Numbered from the stretch's first letter, positions 19,131 through 29,668 are shown. The stretch: 64,000 nucleotides of DNA from DASQDN01 sp963844855 (GCA_963844855.1 CAWJQP010000001.1:62001-126000); one strand, 5' to 3'. Notes: a model not told the origin generated them from the letters alone. Numbers and translations are program-made.

Positions 19131-21481
19131 ATGATTGCATTGCTACAACGGAGAAATGTAGGAATTCTTAAAACGCTAGGTGGTCTGATTCTGACCGTCG
19201 GGTTCGTTTTGCAACTCGACGCTCAGGAGCGCGCGCCGTTTTAGATCAGTATTGCGTTTCCTGCCACAACGACCGGTTCAAGTCCGGCAAAGTATCGCTT
19301 ACCCCGGCGTCAGCCAAAACTCCCCTTCAGAATCCAGAGCTTTGGGAGAACGTCGTGACAAAACTTCGCCACCGTCACATGCCGCCGCTTGGAATGCGAC
19401 GGCCGGATGAGCGGACCTACGAGGCCGTTGTATCGGCTTTGGTGAAGTCGCTCGACCAGAATGCCGCCAATCATCCGAATCCCGGTAGAACCGCGACCTT
19501 TCGAAGACTCAACCAAAGTGAATATCGGAACGTGATCCGTGATCTGCTCGCGCTAGACGTCGACGTCTCCTCGCTCTTACCTGCCGACGAATCGAGCCAC
19601 GGTTTCGATAACGTAACTGTTGGGAATCTTTCTCCCATTCTGCTCGAGAAGTATCTGGCCGCGGCACGTAAGATAAGCCGGTTGGCTATCGGGTCACCCA
19701 TTCGATCGCCCAATGGTCACACGATCTTTATCCCGCCGGATCTGACCCAAGAAGACCGCCTAGCGGATTTGCCTTTCGGAACCCGAGGCGGAGCCTCCGT
19801 TTCCTACACGTTCCCAGTTGACGCGACTTACGAGATACAGTTGCGGCTCGCTCGGGACCGTGACGAGCGCGTTGAAGGATTGAATGGTCCCCATCAGCTG
19901 GATCTTTCTCTTGACGGTAAGCGGCTAGGCTTATTCACAGCCGCGCCAGTCAGCAGACCTGAGCACCATAGCATCCTGGACCGGGATTTCAAAGTACGAC
20001 TGCCGGTCAAAGCTGGCCCGCATATGATTACTGCTGCTTTTCAGAAGAAGAGTTCTGCGTTGGAAGAAGTGGAGCGGCAACCCTATCTGGCTCATTTCAA
20101 TGCAGATCGTCATCCAAGATTGCAGCCTGCTCTTTATTCCATTTCGATTACCGGTCCCTATGATTCGACAGGCGTCAGCGACACCCCGAGCCGGCAGCGT
20201 ATCTTTGTTTGTCGTCCGGCGGGAACGGCTGACGAAGATCCGTGCGCTGAGCGGATTCTCTCGACTTTTATGCGCAGAGCTTATAGGCGCGCCGTCACGA
20301 GCGGCGATCTTCGAATTCCGCTCACGTTCTACAGAAAAGCTCGGGATGAAAGCGGTTTCGAGAACGGGATCGAGATGGCGATTCGGGCGCTGCTCGTAAA
20401 CCCGCAGTTCCTGTTCCGGATTGAAAAAGACCCGACCAAGGTTGCTCCGAAGCAGGCTTATCGAATCAGCGATATTGAGCTCGCATCGCGTCTTTCTTTC
20501 TTTCTTTGGAGCAGCATACCCGACGATGAATTGCTCGACTTGGCGATTAATGAAAAGCTGCGCCAGCCGGCGGTGCTGGATCGACAGGTGAAGCGAATGC
20601 TTCTCGATGCCCGCGCGGATTCACTCGTGACGAATTTCGCGGCACAGTGGCTGTATCTTCGCAATCTGGCGTCTGTTAGCCCCGATCCGAGATCCTTCCC
20701 TGAATTTGATGACAATCTTCGTCAGGCGTTCCGACGCGAAACCGAGCTTTTTCTCGAAAGTATCGTTAGAGAAGACCGCAACGTATTGGATCTGCTGCGC
20801 GCGCGTTATACGTTTGTGAATGAGCGGCTAGCCAAACACTACGGAATTCCCTACGTTTATGGCAGCCGTTTCCGCAGAGTGAATTTACCGGACGAGAGTG
20901 CGCGTGGAGGTCTGCTGAGCCAGGGAAGTATTCTGACCGTCACGTCCTACGCCACTCGAACATCCCCGGTGATCCGAGGCAAGTGGATCCTTGATAATAT
21001 TCTCGGCACGCCTCCGGCGCCGCCGCCACCTGAGGTGCCGCAGTTGAAGGAAGCGACGACAAAGGGGAAGGCTCTTTCGATGCGTGAGCGGGTCGCACAG
21101 CACCGCGCCAATCCGGCGTGCGCAAGTTGTCACAACCTGATGGATCCCGTGGGGTTCGCGTTAGAAAAGTACGATGCCATCGGTCGATGGCGTACCGTTG
21201 ATGGCGGAACGCCTGTCGACGCTTCCGGGATTCTTCCCGACGGAAGCAAATTCGACGGTCCCTCAGAGCTTCAACGGGCCTTGCTCAAGAGACCTGAGCT
21301 TTTTGTTTCCACAATGGCAGAGAAGCTTCTTACGTTCGCATTGGGTCGCGGAACGGAATATTACGACGCTCCGGCCGTTCGCAAAATCGTGGCAGATGCA
21401 AGCGGCAACGACTATCGCTTCTCTACTCTGGTTCTAGGAATTGTACACAGTGCGCCTTTTCAAATGAGGAGTTCAGAATGA
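19131..21481 (+). CDS. DUF1592-type cytochrome-like protein B (single frameshift)
   Basis: The signal peptide (ILKTLGGLILTVGFVLQLDAQ from ATG 19131) is in one frame and the mature protein, starting at LDQYCVSCHNDR with its CVSCH heme motif, is in another. Adding one T to the run at 19239-19242 gives a continuous protein of about 783 residues, the same length as paralogue A. A GTG at 19355 would give a 708-residue product, but it would lack the leader and first heme motif. Domains in order: cytochrome-like motif, DUF1587 (RRLNQSEYRNVIRDLL), beta region ending TGVSDTPSRQRIF, DUF1595, DUF1592 (ELASRLSFFLWSSIPDDELLDLA), DUF1588, a second heme motif CASCH and DUF1585. Its stop overlaps the DUF1552 start by four bases (ATGA). 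The function is unknown. Confidence 0.85.
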
Positions 21482-22824
21482 TCATCACCAAAAGAGCCTT
21501 GCCCCGCCGGACGTTCCTTAGAGGGATGGGCGCAAGTTTGGCGCTACCGCTGCTGGACGCGATGGTTCCATCGATGACGGCCTTGGCCGCGACTGCGGCG
21601 AGTCCGGTTCGGCGGCTGGGATTCGTATACATCCCCATGGGCGCCCACATCGAGCAATGGACACCCAAGGGTGTTGGAAAGATTAGCGAACTCTCCCCGA
21701 CTCTGGCTTCCTTGAATTCAGTCATCGAGCAAATCACGGTCATTAGTAATCTGGAGCTGAAAAACGCATATTCGCCCGGCAACCATGCCACGGCGAATTG
21801 CTCGTTCCTAAGCGCGGCAAAGGCAAAAATGACCGAGGGCGCCGATTTCGAGTTGGCCACGACCGTAGACCAAATTGCGGCCAAGCAGATCGGCGGACAA
21901 ACTCCGCTGCCTTCGCTTGAATTGGCCATGGACCTCCTCACCACGGTAGGTAACTGCGACAACGGCTTTGCCTGCGTTTACCAGAACAACCTTTCATGGT
22001 CATCTCCGACGACACCGCTTCCGGCTGAGGCTCACCCGCGATCCGTATTCGAGCGGCTGTTCGGAGAGGGCGACAGCGCCTCGGAACGCGCCGCAGAGCT
22101 TCGAAAGAATGCCAGCATTCTCGATTGGGTCACGGATGACATTTCGCGTCTGGAACGTGAGCTCGGAGCAAGCGATCGTAACAAGGTAAATGAGTATCTC
22201 GATACCGTGCGCGAGGTGGAACGTCGAATCCAGAAGGCGGAGAAACTAACTGGTGACAACAGGCTGCCGGATGTGGATCGTCCCATTGGCGTTCCGCCTT
22301 CGTATGGCGAGCATGCGCGTCTGATGTTCGACCTGCAAGCTCTTGCTCTACAGGGAGACGTCAGCAGAGTAATCACATTTCAGTTAGCGCGCGAAGCGAG
22401 CACTCGGACATACTCGGAAGCGGGAGTGACCGATCCGCATCATCCGATCTCGCACCATTCCAATGATCCGGCGAAGCTTGCAACACTAGCGAAGATCAAC
22501 GCCTATCACGTCTCTTTGTTCGCGTCGTTCCTGCAGAAGTTGAAGTCCATACCGGATGGTGACGGATCACTTCTGGACCACACGATGTATCTCTTCGGCA
22601 GCGGTATGGGGAATCCCGACGCGCACGACCATGCGAATCTTCCCATCGTTGTTGCAGGTGGCGGGGCCGGCAAGATGAAGGGCGGCCGTCACGTCAAATA
22701 CAAGGAGCCAACTCCCTTGGCGAATCTTCATTTGACTCTGCTCGAGAAAGTAGGTGTGCGGATGGAATCTTTTGCCGACAGCCGCGGAAAAGTTGATGAG
22801 TTGATCAACCCGGCTGCGCTTTAA
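21478..22824 (+). CDS. DUF1552 family exported protein
   Basis: A 448-residue paralogue of the DUF1552 protein at 1516-2823. It shares the Tat-like leader (LPRRTFLRGMGASLALPLLDAM), VRRLGFVYIPMGAH, the NDPAKLATLAKIN region after ISHH, and the closing KGGRHVKYKEPTPLANLHLTLL. It begins inside the DUF1592 stop codon (ATGA overlap), so translation is coupled. No enzymatic activity is established for the family. The paralogues differ mainly in the region around residues 90-110, where this copy has a longer SFLSAAKAKMTEGADF segment. Confidence 0.9.
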   Translation: MIITKRALPRRTFLRGMGASLALPLLDAMVPSMTALAATAASPVRRLGFVYIPMGAHIEQWTPKGVGKISELSPTLASLNSVIEQITVISNLELKNAYSPGNHATANCSFLSAAKAKMTEGADFELATTVDQIAAKQIGGQTPLPSLELAMDLLTTVGNCDNGFACVYQNNLSWSSPTTPLPAEAHPRSVFERLFGEGDSASERAAELRKNASILDWVTDDISRLERELGASDRNKVNEYLDTVREVERRIQKAEKLTGDNRLPDVDRPIGVPPSYGEHARLMFDLQALALQGDVSRVITFQLAREASTRTYSEAGVTDPHHPISHHSNDPAKLATLAKINAYHVSLFASFLQKLKSIPDGDGSLLDHTMYLFGSGMGNPDAHDHANLPIVVAGGGAGKMKGGRHVKYKEPTPLANLHLTLLEKVGVRMESFADSRGKVDELINPAAL

Positions 22825-22844
22825 TTCGACGCTAGAAGGTTTCT

Positions 22845-24351
22845 ATGCACCTTAGACTGAGTCGCTGTTGGTTGACCGTACTCTTCCTTTCGTTAACGAT
22901 TTTTGGCGCAGATCAAATCGAAGATCCGCTCCTGAAAGCTGCGAAAGATGGAGATGTCCGTGGCGTGCGGACTTTGGTGCAGAGGGGCGTCGATCTGAAC
23001 ACAGTAGGCCCGGATGGCTCGACCGCGCTTCACTGGGCGGCGGAATCCGACAAGCTTGAGGTAGCAGAAATTCTGATTCGTGGTGGCGCGAACGTCAAGC
23101 TCGCAAATCGCTACCAGGCGACGCCTTTATCGCTCGCATGCACGAACGGAAACGCGGCGATGATCGATCTGTTTGTGAACGGCGGCGCCGATGTGAACGA
23201 GGCGTCAGCGGATGGCGAAACTGCGTTGATGATTGCAGCACGCACCGGCCGGGTAGATGCCGTCGACGTGCTTGTGAAGCGTGGAGCAGACGTCCGGCAG
23301 ACGGAGACACTCCGCGGGCAAACAGCCCTCATGTGGGCCGCGTCCGAAGGACACACGGAGGTTGTGCGTAGGCTCATCGCGGCTGGAGCCGATCCGCTGG
23401 TTCGCTCAACGGCAGGATATTCCGCGTTGATGTTTGCAGTTCGGGAGGGTCAAGGCTGAGACTGTGAACGCGCTCTTGAAAGCAGGGGCGAATCCAAACG
23501 AAGTTTTGCCTCCTCGAGCGCGCCGGCGGACTGGCGCGACCGAGTTCGGACGACCGGAGGGCGGAGCCAGTGCGCTCGACATGGCCGTTTCGAATGCGCA
23601 TTTTGAGATCGCAACGCAGTTGCTCGATGCCGGAGCAAACCCAAATTTCGCCGCTCAGGGATGGGCGCCCCTGCACACCATCACCTTTGTGCGTAAACCC
23701 GGAACCGGAAGCAACAATCCGGCTCCGCCAGGTTCTGGAAAGATGGACAGTCTCGCATTAGTAAAGAAGCTGGTAGCGAGCGGCGCCGATGTGAATGCAC
23801 GCATCACTAGACGTCCTACGGCCGGCCTAAGCGCGCTGAACACAATCGGCGCCACACCATTCTTAATGGCGGCGCGCACCGCTGACGCCGAGTTAATGGC
23901 ATTGCTCGTCGAACTTGGCGCGGATCCAATGCTGACGACTGAGGAAAAAACAACTGCGTTGATGATTGCCGCCGGTGTTGGAACGCGATCTCCCGGTGAA
24001 GATGCCGGAACCGAGGGCGAAGCGATGGAAGCAGTCGCTTTAGCTGTGAAACTGGGCAACGATATCAACGCCGTCAACGAAAAAGGGGAGACTGCGATGC
24101 ACGGCGCAGCCTACAAACATATGCCTGCGATGGTGGAGTTCCTGGCCAAAAATGGCGCTGAAGTCCAGGTCTGGAATCGGAAAAACCAACTTGGCTGGAC
24201 ACCTCTGCGCATCGCCGAAGGCGTTTTTCGAACCGGGAATCTCCGAACTTCGCCGCCGACCGCAGCGGCTATTCGCAACGTGATGAAAGCGGCCGGTGTC
24301 GAGCCAAATCTCGATCCTGAGCCGACTGCGCCTCCGACACAGACCAGATAA
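22845..24351 (+). CDS. Exported ankyrin-repeat protein B (single frameshift)
   Basis: Two frames (22845-23459 and 23434-24351) form one protein of about 501 residues with a signal peptide (CWLTVLFLSLTIFGAD). Ankyrin units run along the whole length (DGSTALHWAAESD, RYQATPLSLACTNGN, DGETALMIAARTGR, RGQTALMWAASEGH, then MDSLALVKKLVASGADVNAR and KGETAMHGAAYKHM). Removing one G from the run at 23447-23449 restores the exact repeat spacing (AVREVKAETVNALLKAG). It follows the DUF1552 gene by 20 bases and is the counterpart of the ankyrin gene at 1-1515. The protein partner is unknown. Confidence 0.87.
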
Positions 24352-24478
24352 TCCCCTTTATCCTACAGCTCCGGTTCCGACATTGCATCGGTGAGCAAGC
24401 GAAGCACGACAGTTGAGGCGCCATGTTGTATGATTCTGACGGCGGGGCGTTGCGCGTCTCGTTATCAGAGAGCCCGAG

Positions 24479-25837
24479 ATGTCTCACGATGCAGTCGATT
24501 TAGAAAACCTCCCGGTTTCGGCTGAGGAAGCCCATGCCGAACTCGAGATTGTCTTACGGAGCCCCACGTTTGACCGCTCGGAACGCCTACACAAGTTCTT
24601 ACGGTATATATGTGAGCTGACCCTAAAGGGAGACGCTGCGCGAATCAACGAATATCTCATCGGTAGCGAAGTCTTTCAAAAGGGCCCCGATTACAATCCC
24701 AACGAGGATTCGATTGTTCGGCGGCAGGCCCACGCGCTTCGAAAGAAGCTACACGAGTATTACGAAGGCGAGGGGAAGTCGAGACCGATCAAGATAGAAC
24801 TGCCCGTAGGCCGCTACGTTCCTGCTTTCCGACGCGCGGAAATTCCCGCAGCGCCGCGTGTTGTGGCACAAGATATCGAAGCGATCGCACCCGCGCCGGA
24901 CGTGACCGTGGAGAAGGTCTCCCCAAAAACGCCGCGATCGTTCGTAAAGTGGTGGAGATTTGCGCTGGCCGGCGCGGTACTCTTCGCAATCGGTCTGGGC
25001 ATCGGGTCAATGCGCACATCGGAAGTGCGCTCTCAAAAGCGAATTGGTCCGGCTGCTGAAGAAATCTGGAGCGCCTGGATGAACACATCGCGAGAAGCCG
25101 TGATCTGTCTGAGCAATCCAGATTCCGCCGTTATCAAACGATTGGATCAAGCTCCAGGACCGGAATATAGGCCGCTCCGCCATCCCCTGAACCCGACGGA
25201 AGACGCGATCGTTCGCGAGACGCTGCGAATGCCCCCGGGAGGCCGCATCTATTTCACCCCCGCTACCAATATGGCCAAGATGGGCGAGGCCTTAGCGGGC
25301 ATTTTCCTCAGCCGGTTTCTGACGCAAGCAGGCGCGCAAGTCGGTGTAACGCAAAGCCGAATCTTAGACTGGGAGGATTTAAGACGCCAGAACGTCATCT
25401 TCCTCGGCAATAACGAATCCAACAAGTGGATTGACCCTCTCCTGAACAAGTATCCATTTCGGCTTGCAACTACTGCGGCACACGAGCCACGAAGCATCAT
25501 TAACACTCACCCATTAAACGGTGAGCAGTCTGTTTATCGAATCGCTTACTCAGGAGACGAGAACGAGGCAAATGAAGAGTTTGCTCTCGTTTCGATGCTG
25601 CCAGGTCTCGAGTCCGATCGGCAGTTGCTTCTCATCGATGGGTTGAATATGCAGGCCACTCAGGTAGCCACTGAGTACCTGACAACAGAAGGAACTCTAC
25701 AGGAACTGGTCGGGCGACTTCGTTCCGCAGCGTCAGGGCACTCGGGTCCGTGGAGTTTCCAAGCGGTGTTAAGAACGAGAGTCTATGGCAACGTCCCGAC
25801 CCGCGCCGACCTGATAGCTCTTCGAGTACTGAAATAG
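24479..25837 (+). CDS. Membrane protein with putative N-terminal DNA-binding domain
   Basis: A 452-residue protein in three parts. Residues about 20-120 match a widespread domain recognised by RSPTFDRSERLHKFLRYI, INEYLIGSEVFQKG, DSIVRRQAHALRKKL and PIKIELPVGRYVPAF. In other bacteria it sits at the N-terminus of TPR, adenylate-cyclase or TolB-like proteins and is thought to be winged-helix-like. A Pro-rich linker leads to one membrane segment at about 160-178 (FALAGAVLFAIGLGIGSM). The remaining 270 residues would then be periplasmic; they contain GGRIYFTPATNMAKMGEAL and NVIFLGNNESNKWI and look like a sensor or ligand domain. This layout resembles one-component membrane regulators such as CadC, though the family differs. 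TATGAT at about 24430 may be its -10. It lies between the second DUF1592 operon and receptor 2, both of which have the CCGTT element. Confidence 0.7.
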   Translation: MSHDAVDLENLPVSAEEAHAELEIVLRSPTFDRSERLHKFLRYICELTLKGDAARINEYLIGSEVFQKGPDYNPNEDSIVRRQAHALRKKLHEYYEGEGKSRPIKIELPVGRYVPAFRRAEIPAAPRVVAQDIEAIAPAPDVTVEKVSPKTPRSFVKWWRFALAGAVLFAIGLGIGSMRTSEVRSQKRIGPAAEEIWSAWMNTSREAVICLSNPDSAVIKRLDQAPGPEYRPLRHPLNPTEDAIVRETLRMPPGGRIYFTPATNMAKMGEALAGIFLSRFLTQAGAQVGVTQSRILDWEDLRRQNVIFLGNNESNKWIDPLLNKYPFRLATTAAHEPRSIINTHPLNGEQSVYRIAYSGDENEANEEFALVSMLPGLESDRQLLLIDGLNMQATQVATEYLTTEGTLQELVGRLRSAASGHSGPWSFQAVLRTRVYGNVPTRADLIALRVLK

Positions 25838-25866
25838 GGCGGCAAGCGCAGGCGAGCGGCTTAACG

Positions 25867-25883
25867 AGCAGTTCGCGGACGGT
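25867..25883 (-). promoter_or_regulatory. CCGTT-type element upstream of receptor 2
   Basis: Read on the minus strand, this is ACCGTCCGCGAACTGCT, which keeps the ACCGT-CGCGAAC core of the 8844-8860 element (13 of 17 positions). It lies 30 bases after the putative regulator gene and about 210 bases upstream of receptor 2. TACAAT at 25915-25920 could be a -10 element. Its orientation is opposite to the other sites relative to the downstream gene, and it is the weakest of the four. Confidence 0.4.
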
Positions 25884-26094
25884 TACGAACGTTGTGCTGC
25901 TCCAGGCACGCCGATACAATTCCCAACATTGTCACTCGCGAAGGTCAGGTTTCGCATAAAGCCGCTTGCGCAATTCAATCGGTTGCCACATAAATTCTTG
26001 ACTCGTTATCGTATTTCGGATATACCAATTTCCAGCGATCGGGCCATGACGGCCTAGGCGTACGATTTCTTCGTGCGGCCAAATGGGGGTTTTA

Positions 26095-29000
26095 ATGATG
26101 CCAAGATGCTCTCAAAACACTCTGCCATTGCCACGCACGGCTTTCGCAGTAATTTTTGTTCTGATATGCGGCGCATCCATTGCGCCGGCACAGGTAACTA
26201 CGGCGACTTTCTACGGAATCGTCACAGATGGGTCCGGCGCGGCAATTCCGCGCGCTACAGCTGTTTTGACGAATATTGAAACGAATCAATCGCAATCCAA
26301 AACGGCAGATGACTCGGGCGAATTCACATTCGACTATATTCGCGTGGGTCAATACGCCCTAACAATCGAAGCGCCGGGGTTCAAGAAGTACTCGGCACGT
26401 GGCTACGATCTCCAGGCCGGACAAAGTGTCCGCAGAACATTCGTTTTAGAAGTGGGCAACGTAACTGAATCTGTATCGGTTACCGCTCAGACGCCGCTTG
26501 TAAATGCAGTTTCTTCGGAACAATTGTCGACCGTGTCTGAACTCGAGGTATCGGAGCTGCCATTGTCGAGACGGAACTTCACCGGCCTGCTGCAGTTGAA
26601 CACGGGCGTAACACAAGCTGACGGCGCGATGCGGCTGAACGGCACAGGAAAGTCCGGAACGCTGTATACCGTAGATGGAACCCCTGCAACCGCAGATCCC
26701 GAAAGCCGCACATCCTCAATGCGTGGCAACTGGAACTACATCAATCTTCTAAGTGTGGACGCCATTCAAGAAGTGCAAGTCGTTAAGGGCGTCATCCCGG
26801 CAGAGTACGGAGGCGCGCTGGGCGGGAACGTGAATGTAATGACCAAATCCGGAACAAACTCCTGGCATGGCGGCGTCTTCGAGAATTTTCAGGCAGAGAA
26901 CCTGAATGCTCGCTTGCAGTTCCTCTCCAATAAACCGAACTCCACATTCAATCAGTTTGGCGGATCCATCGGTGGCCCAATTGTGAAGAATCGTCTCTTC
27001 ATCTTCGGGACATATGAAGGCTATCGTGAGGCGGCCGCGAGGCTGGTAAGCGGCAACGTGCCGACGCTGCTATTTCGTAACACCGTAATTGCCGCCGTCC
27101 CGGCTTACAAACCGGCATTCGACACGTTACCGCTCCCGAATACTCCCGGCGATCCGACGGCCACTACCGGTTTCTACCAATCGGCGAAAACGCTTCGAAG
27201 CCATGATAACCACGCTGTCGTGAAGGGCGACTATCATGTCACGAACAACAGCAATCTGGCCCTCACCTACACTCGTGGCCGGCCATACCAACTCAACCCG
27301 CGCCTCGATGTCGACAACAATCAAGTCTACGAGGGAGTTCAGGAACGTGGAACGGCCAGTTTCGTAACCGGCGGCCCATCTTGGACGGCTGACAGCCGGT
27401 TCGGCTACAGCTTAAACGACATGCAGCGTGTTGACAATTTCTTCCTGCAAGGCATTCCTGAAACCGAGCCATTTGGTGGACGATCTCCGCAGCTATCGAC
27501 AGGACTCGGATTCTCGACTTCCGCCGGGGAACTGTGGCTAGTCGAGGGACCAATTTGGACATTGGAACAGAAATTCAGCCGGTACTCCGGAGCCCACTCA
27601 TTGAAGTTCGGTGGGAGATTCGTGCATAACGGTGGCGGCCGGACGAACCCCGAAAGCCCGGCGGTAACATACAACACCTTGGCGGATCTGTTGGCCAATA
27701 CGCCAAGCCGTATTCAGATTACGTTTGGAAACGGTCTTTACAACGGAAACAACTGGGAATTGGGATTCTTCGCTCAGGACGATTGGAGAGTGAATCGCAA
27801 GTTAGTTCTAAACCTCGGATTGCGCTACGATTTCTTCTCAAAGATGGTGGCTAAGTCAAGAGTTGAGGGCTCTGAGTATGGGTTTTATAACCTCGACGGC
27901 CTGCTTGACAGCAATTTCAACTTCGGGCCCCAGCGCTCGCCAGACGATCCTTACAATTCTGACGGCTGGGTCAATTTAGGACCTCGTTTCGGATTCAGCT
28001 ATGATCCGACCGGCGGAGGGAACACTGTGGTTCGCGGCGGCATCAGCGTCATGTTCAGCCCTTTTGTAGGCGGCATGCTCAAGCAGGCGGTTGGATCGAG
28101 AACGGTCCCATTTCGTTCCATCTTCAGTAAGCTCGAAGCCGAACAGGCTGGGTTACGTTTTCCTGTCTACGCCGATCAGGCGCGCGCTTACCTTGAGGCC
28201 AAGAATCAGCCTGCGATTTTCTCTGTGTTCAATCCAGACATTCAGAATCCTTACACGGTAAATGTCTATCTCGGTGTTCAGCGATCCTTAACATCCAGCC
28301 TGGTACTCGAAACAGCGTTCGTCGGAAACCGTGGCATCAAATATCCTCTACATCGCGTCTTCAACCAAGTTGACCGCGTGTCCGGTGTGCGGCCAAATCT
28401 GCAATTGGGTGAGGGCTATTATGTGGACAACTCGCAAAATACGCTGTACACATCCTGGCAGACTTCTTTACGCAAACGTTTCGCCTATGGACTCACAGCC
28501 AGCGCTAATTACACCTGGGGGAAGGGTCTAGCTACCGAGAATGGAGACATCGGCGGTTACTATCAGGGGATCGCTGATGTGAGAGTGCAAGACTTCTTCA
28601 ACTTGAGAGCAGAGCGTGGTCCATCCGACGGTGACATCACGCACTTTTTCGCTGCCGACGTTGTCTATGACCTGCCGCGACTTTCTTCATCGGCAGCGGT
28701 TGTTCGCCAAGTTCTGGGAGGATGGCAGGTCTCGAGTATCATTACTGCGGCGATGGGCCAACCGTTGCTAATTTTGCAGGGCGGAGCCCGCGAAACGAGC
28801 CGGCCCGATTACATCGGCGGCATCGCGGTAAATTCGAACTATCGCGATACTCTGCAGTACCTCAACACTGCTGCCTTTGCCAAAATTCCTATCAGTTCGG
28901 CGTCAGGACGAACCACCCGACCAGGAAACCTGGGAAGTGGAGCCGTTCGAGGCCCAGGGTTCGGGAACGCCGACGTCTCCCTCGGCAAGAACTTCCACTT

Positions 29001-29163
29001 CACCGAACAAGCGAAGGTTCAGATTCGCATGGATGCTTTCAACTTTTTCAATCATAGGAACCTGAGCACCTTTTCGACGGACATCAACAATGCCCGCTTC
29101 GGGACGTTTACAAACACACGAGGCGCGAGAGTTATTCAACTGAACGCTCGATTCAGCTTTTGA
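26095..29163 (+). CDS. TonB-receptor-like outer-membrane protein 2 (Oar-like)
   Basis: About 1022 residues, paralogous to receptor 1 over the full length. It has a signal peptide (FAVIFVLICGASIAPAQ), a carboxypeptidase-regulatory domain (TATFYGIVTDGSGAAI to about residue 120), a plug (ELPLSRRNFTGLLQLNTGV, QVVKGVIPAEYGGALGG), and a barrel ending VIQLNARFSF. The frame is open from ATG 26083, but ATG 26095 has a G-rich GGGGG six bases before it and gives a more normal leader, so it is preferred. It is presumably an uptake receptor for a large organic ligand; the ligand is not predictable. No SusD-like gene follows. The next gene is convergent. Confidence 0.88.
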   Translation: MMPRCSQNTLPLPRTAFAVIFVLICGASIAPAQVTTATFYGIVTDGSGAAIPRATAVLTNIETNQSQSKTADDSGEFTFDYIRVGQYALTIEAPGFKKYSARGYDLQAGQSVRRTFVLEVGNVTESVSVTAQTPLVNAVSSEQLSTVSELEVSELPLSRRNFTGLLQLNTGVTQADGAMRLNGTGKSGTLYTVDGTPATADPESRTSSMRGNWNYINLLSVDAIQEVQVVKGVIPAEYGGALGGNVNVMTKSGTNSWHGGVFENFQAENLNARLQFLSNKPNSTFNQFGGSIGGPIVKNRLFIFGTYEGYREAAARLVSGNVPTLLFRNTVIAAVPAYKPAFDTLPLPNTPGDPTATTGFYQSAKTLRSHDNHAVVKGDYHVTNNSNLALTYTRGRPYQLNPRLDVDNNQVYEGVQERGTASFVTGGPSWTADSRFGYSLNDMQRVDNFFLQGIPETEPFGGRSPQLSTGLGFSTSAGELWLVEGPIWTLEQKFSRYSGAHSLKFGGRFVHNGGGRTNPESPAVTYNTLADLLANTPSRIQITFGNGLYNGNNWELGFFAQDDWRVNRKLVLNLGLRYDFFSKMVAKSRVEGSEYGFYNLDGLLDSNFNFGPQRSPDDPYNSDGWVNLGPRFGFSYDPTGGGNTVVRGGISVMFSPFVGGMLKQAVGSRTVPFRSIFSKLEAEQAGLRFPVYADQARAYLEAKNQPAIFSVFNPDIQNPYTVNVYLGVQRSLTSSLVLETAFVGNRGIKYPLHRVFNQVDRVSGVRPNLQLGEGYYVDNSQNTLYTSWQTSLRKRFAYGLTASANYTWGKGLATENGDIGGYYQGIADVRVQDFFNLRAERGPSDGDITHFFAADVVYDLPRLSSSAAVVRQVLGGWQVSSIITAAMGQPLLILQGGARETSRPDYIGGIAVNSNYRDTLQYLNTAAFAKIPISSASGRTTRPGNLGSGAVRGPGFGNADVSLGKNFHFTEQAKVQIRMDAFNFFNHRNLSTFSTDINNARFGTFTNTRGARVIQLNARFSF

Positions 29164-29189
29164 TTATTTTCTGCTGGCCAACGAGGCCA

Positions 29190-29612
29190 TTAATATCCTA
29201 ATGCGACGCTCATGAAAGCGAAGAGGCCTAGCACCGCCACCAGCGTTGATACAAGTGATACTAAGCTCCAACTGAATTCCAGTCCTGACTTGCGAAAAGT
29301 CTTCAGCGATTTCCGGTACTGAAAAATGGCCAAGATCAGGGAACCGGTCCCGATTCCCATCATGGATAAGCCGAGTGCTTCGGGAGTCCAGGTTCGACCC
29401 ATGGGGCCGGCCAGCTTCCCTTGCGTGGATTCCAGAGCATGAAGAAATTTCACCAGCGTGAAGCCGAAGCTGATCATGGAAAGCGCCGTGCGCATCCATG
29501 CCATGAGCGTTCGTTCGGCGGCCAGGGCCGTCCGCTGAAGCGCTAAAGAAGTACGCTCCTCTGCGAGTTCTGTACCACGATCTTTCGGTGAGGCACTCGG
29601 CGTCTGATCCAT
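29190..29612 (-). CDS. DUF202 (YidH-type) inner-membrane protein
   Basis: A 140-residue protein. A hydrophilic N-terminus leads to the family's signature LAAERTLMAWMRTALSMISFGFTLVKFL, the first membrane helix, then helices at about 82-100 (LGLSMMGIGTGSLILAIFQY) and 115-138 (SLVSLVSTLVAVLGLFAFMSVAL). DUF202 proteins are small inner-membrane proteins of unknown function. It converges on receptor 2 with 26 bases between stops, and the DUF1080 gene is upstream on the same strand 56 bases away. Confidence 0.88.
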   Translation of the reverse strand: MDQTPSASPKDRGTELAEERTSLALQRTALAAERTLMAWMRTALSMISFGFTLVKFLHALESTQGKLAGPMGRTWTPEALGLSMMGIGTGSLILAIFQYRKSLKTFRKSGLEFSWSLVSLVSTLVAVLGLFAFMSVALGY

Positions 29613-29668
29613 AACTGACTACTCACTATCTTGAAGGGTAAACGAACCCAAATGACTGAACACGCGTA

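Noticed and set aside
19355..21481. GTG 19355 as the start of the DUF1592 protein B
   Set aside because: It would remove the leader and the first heme motif, both of which are encoded just upstream once a one-base frameshift is allowed.
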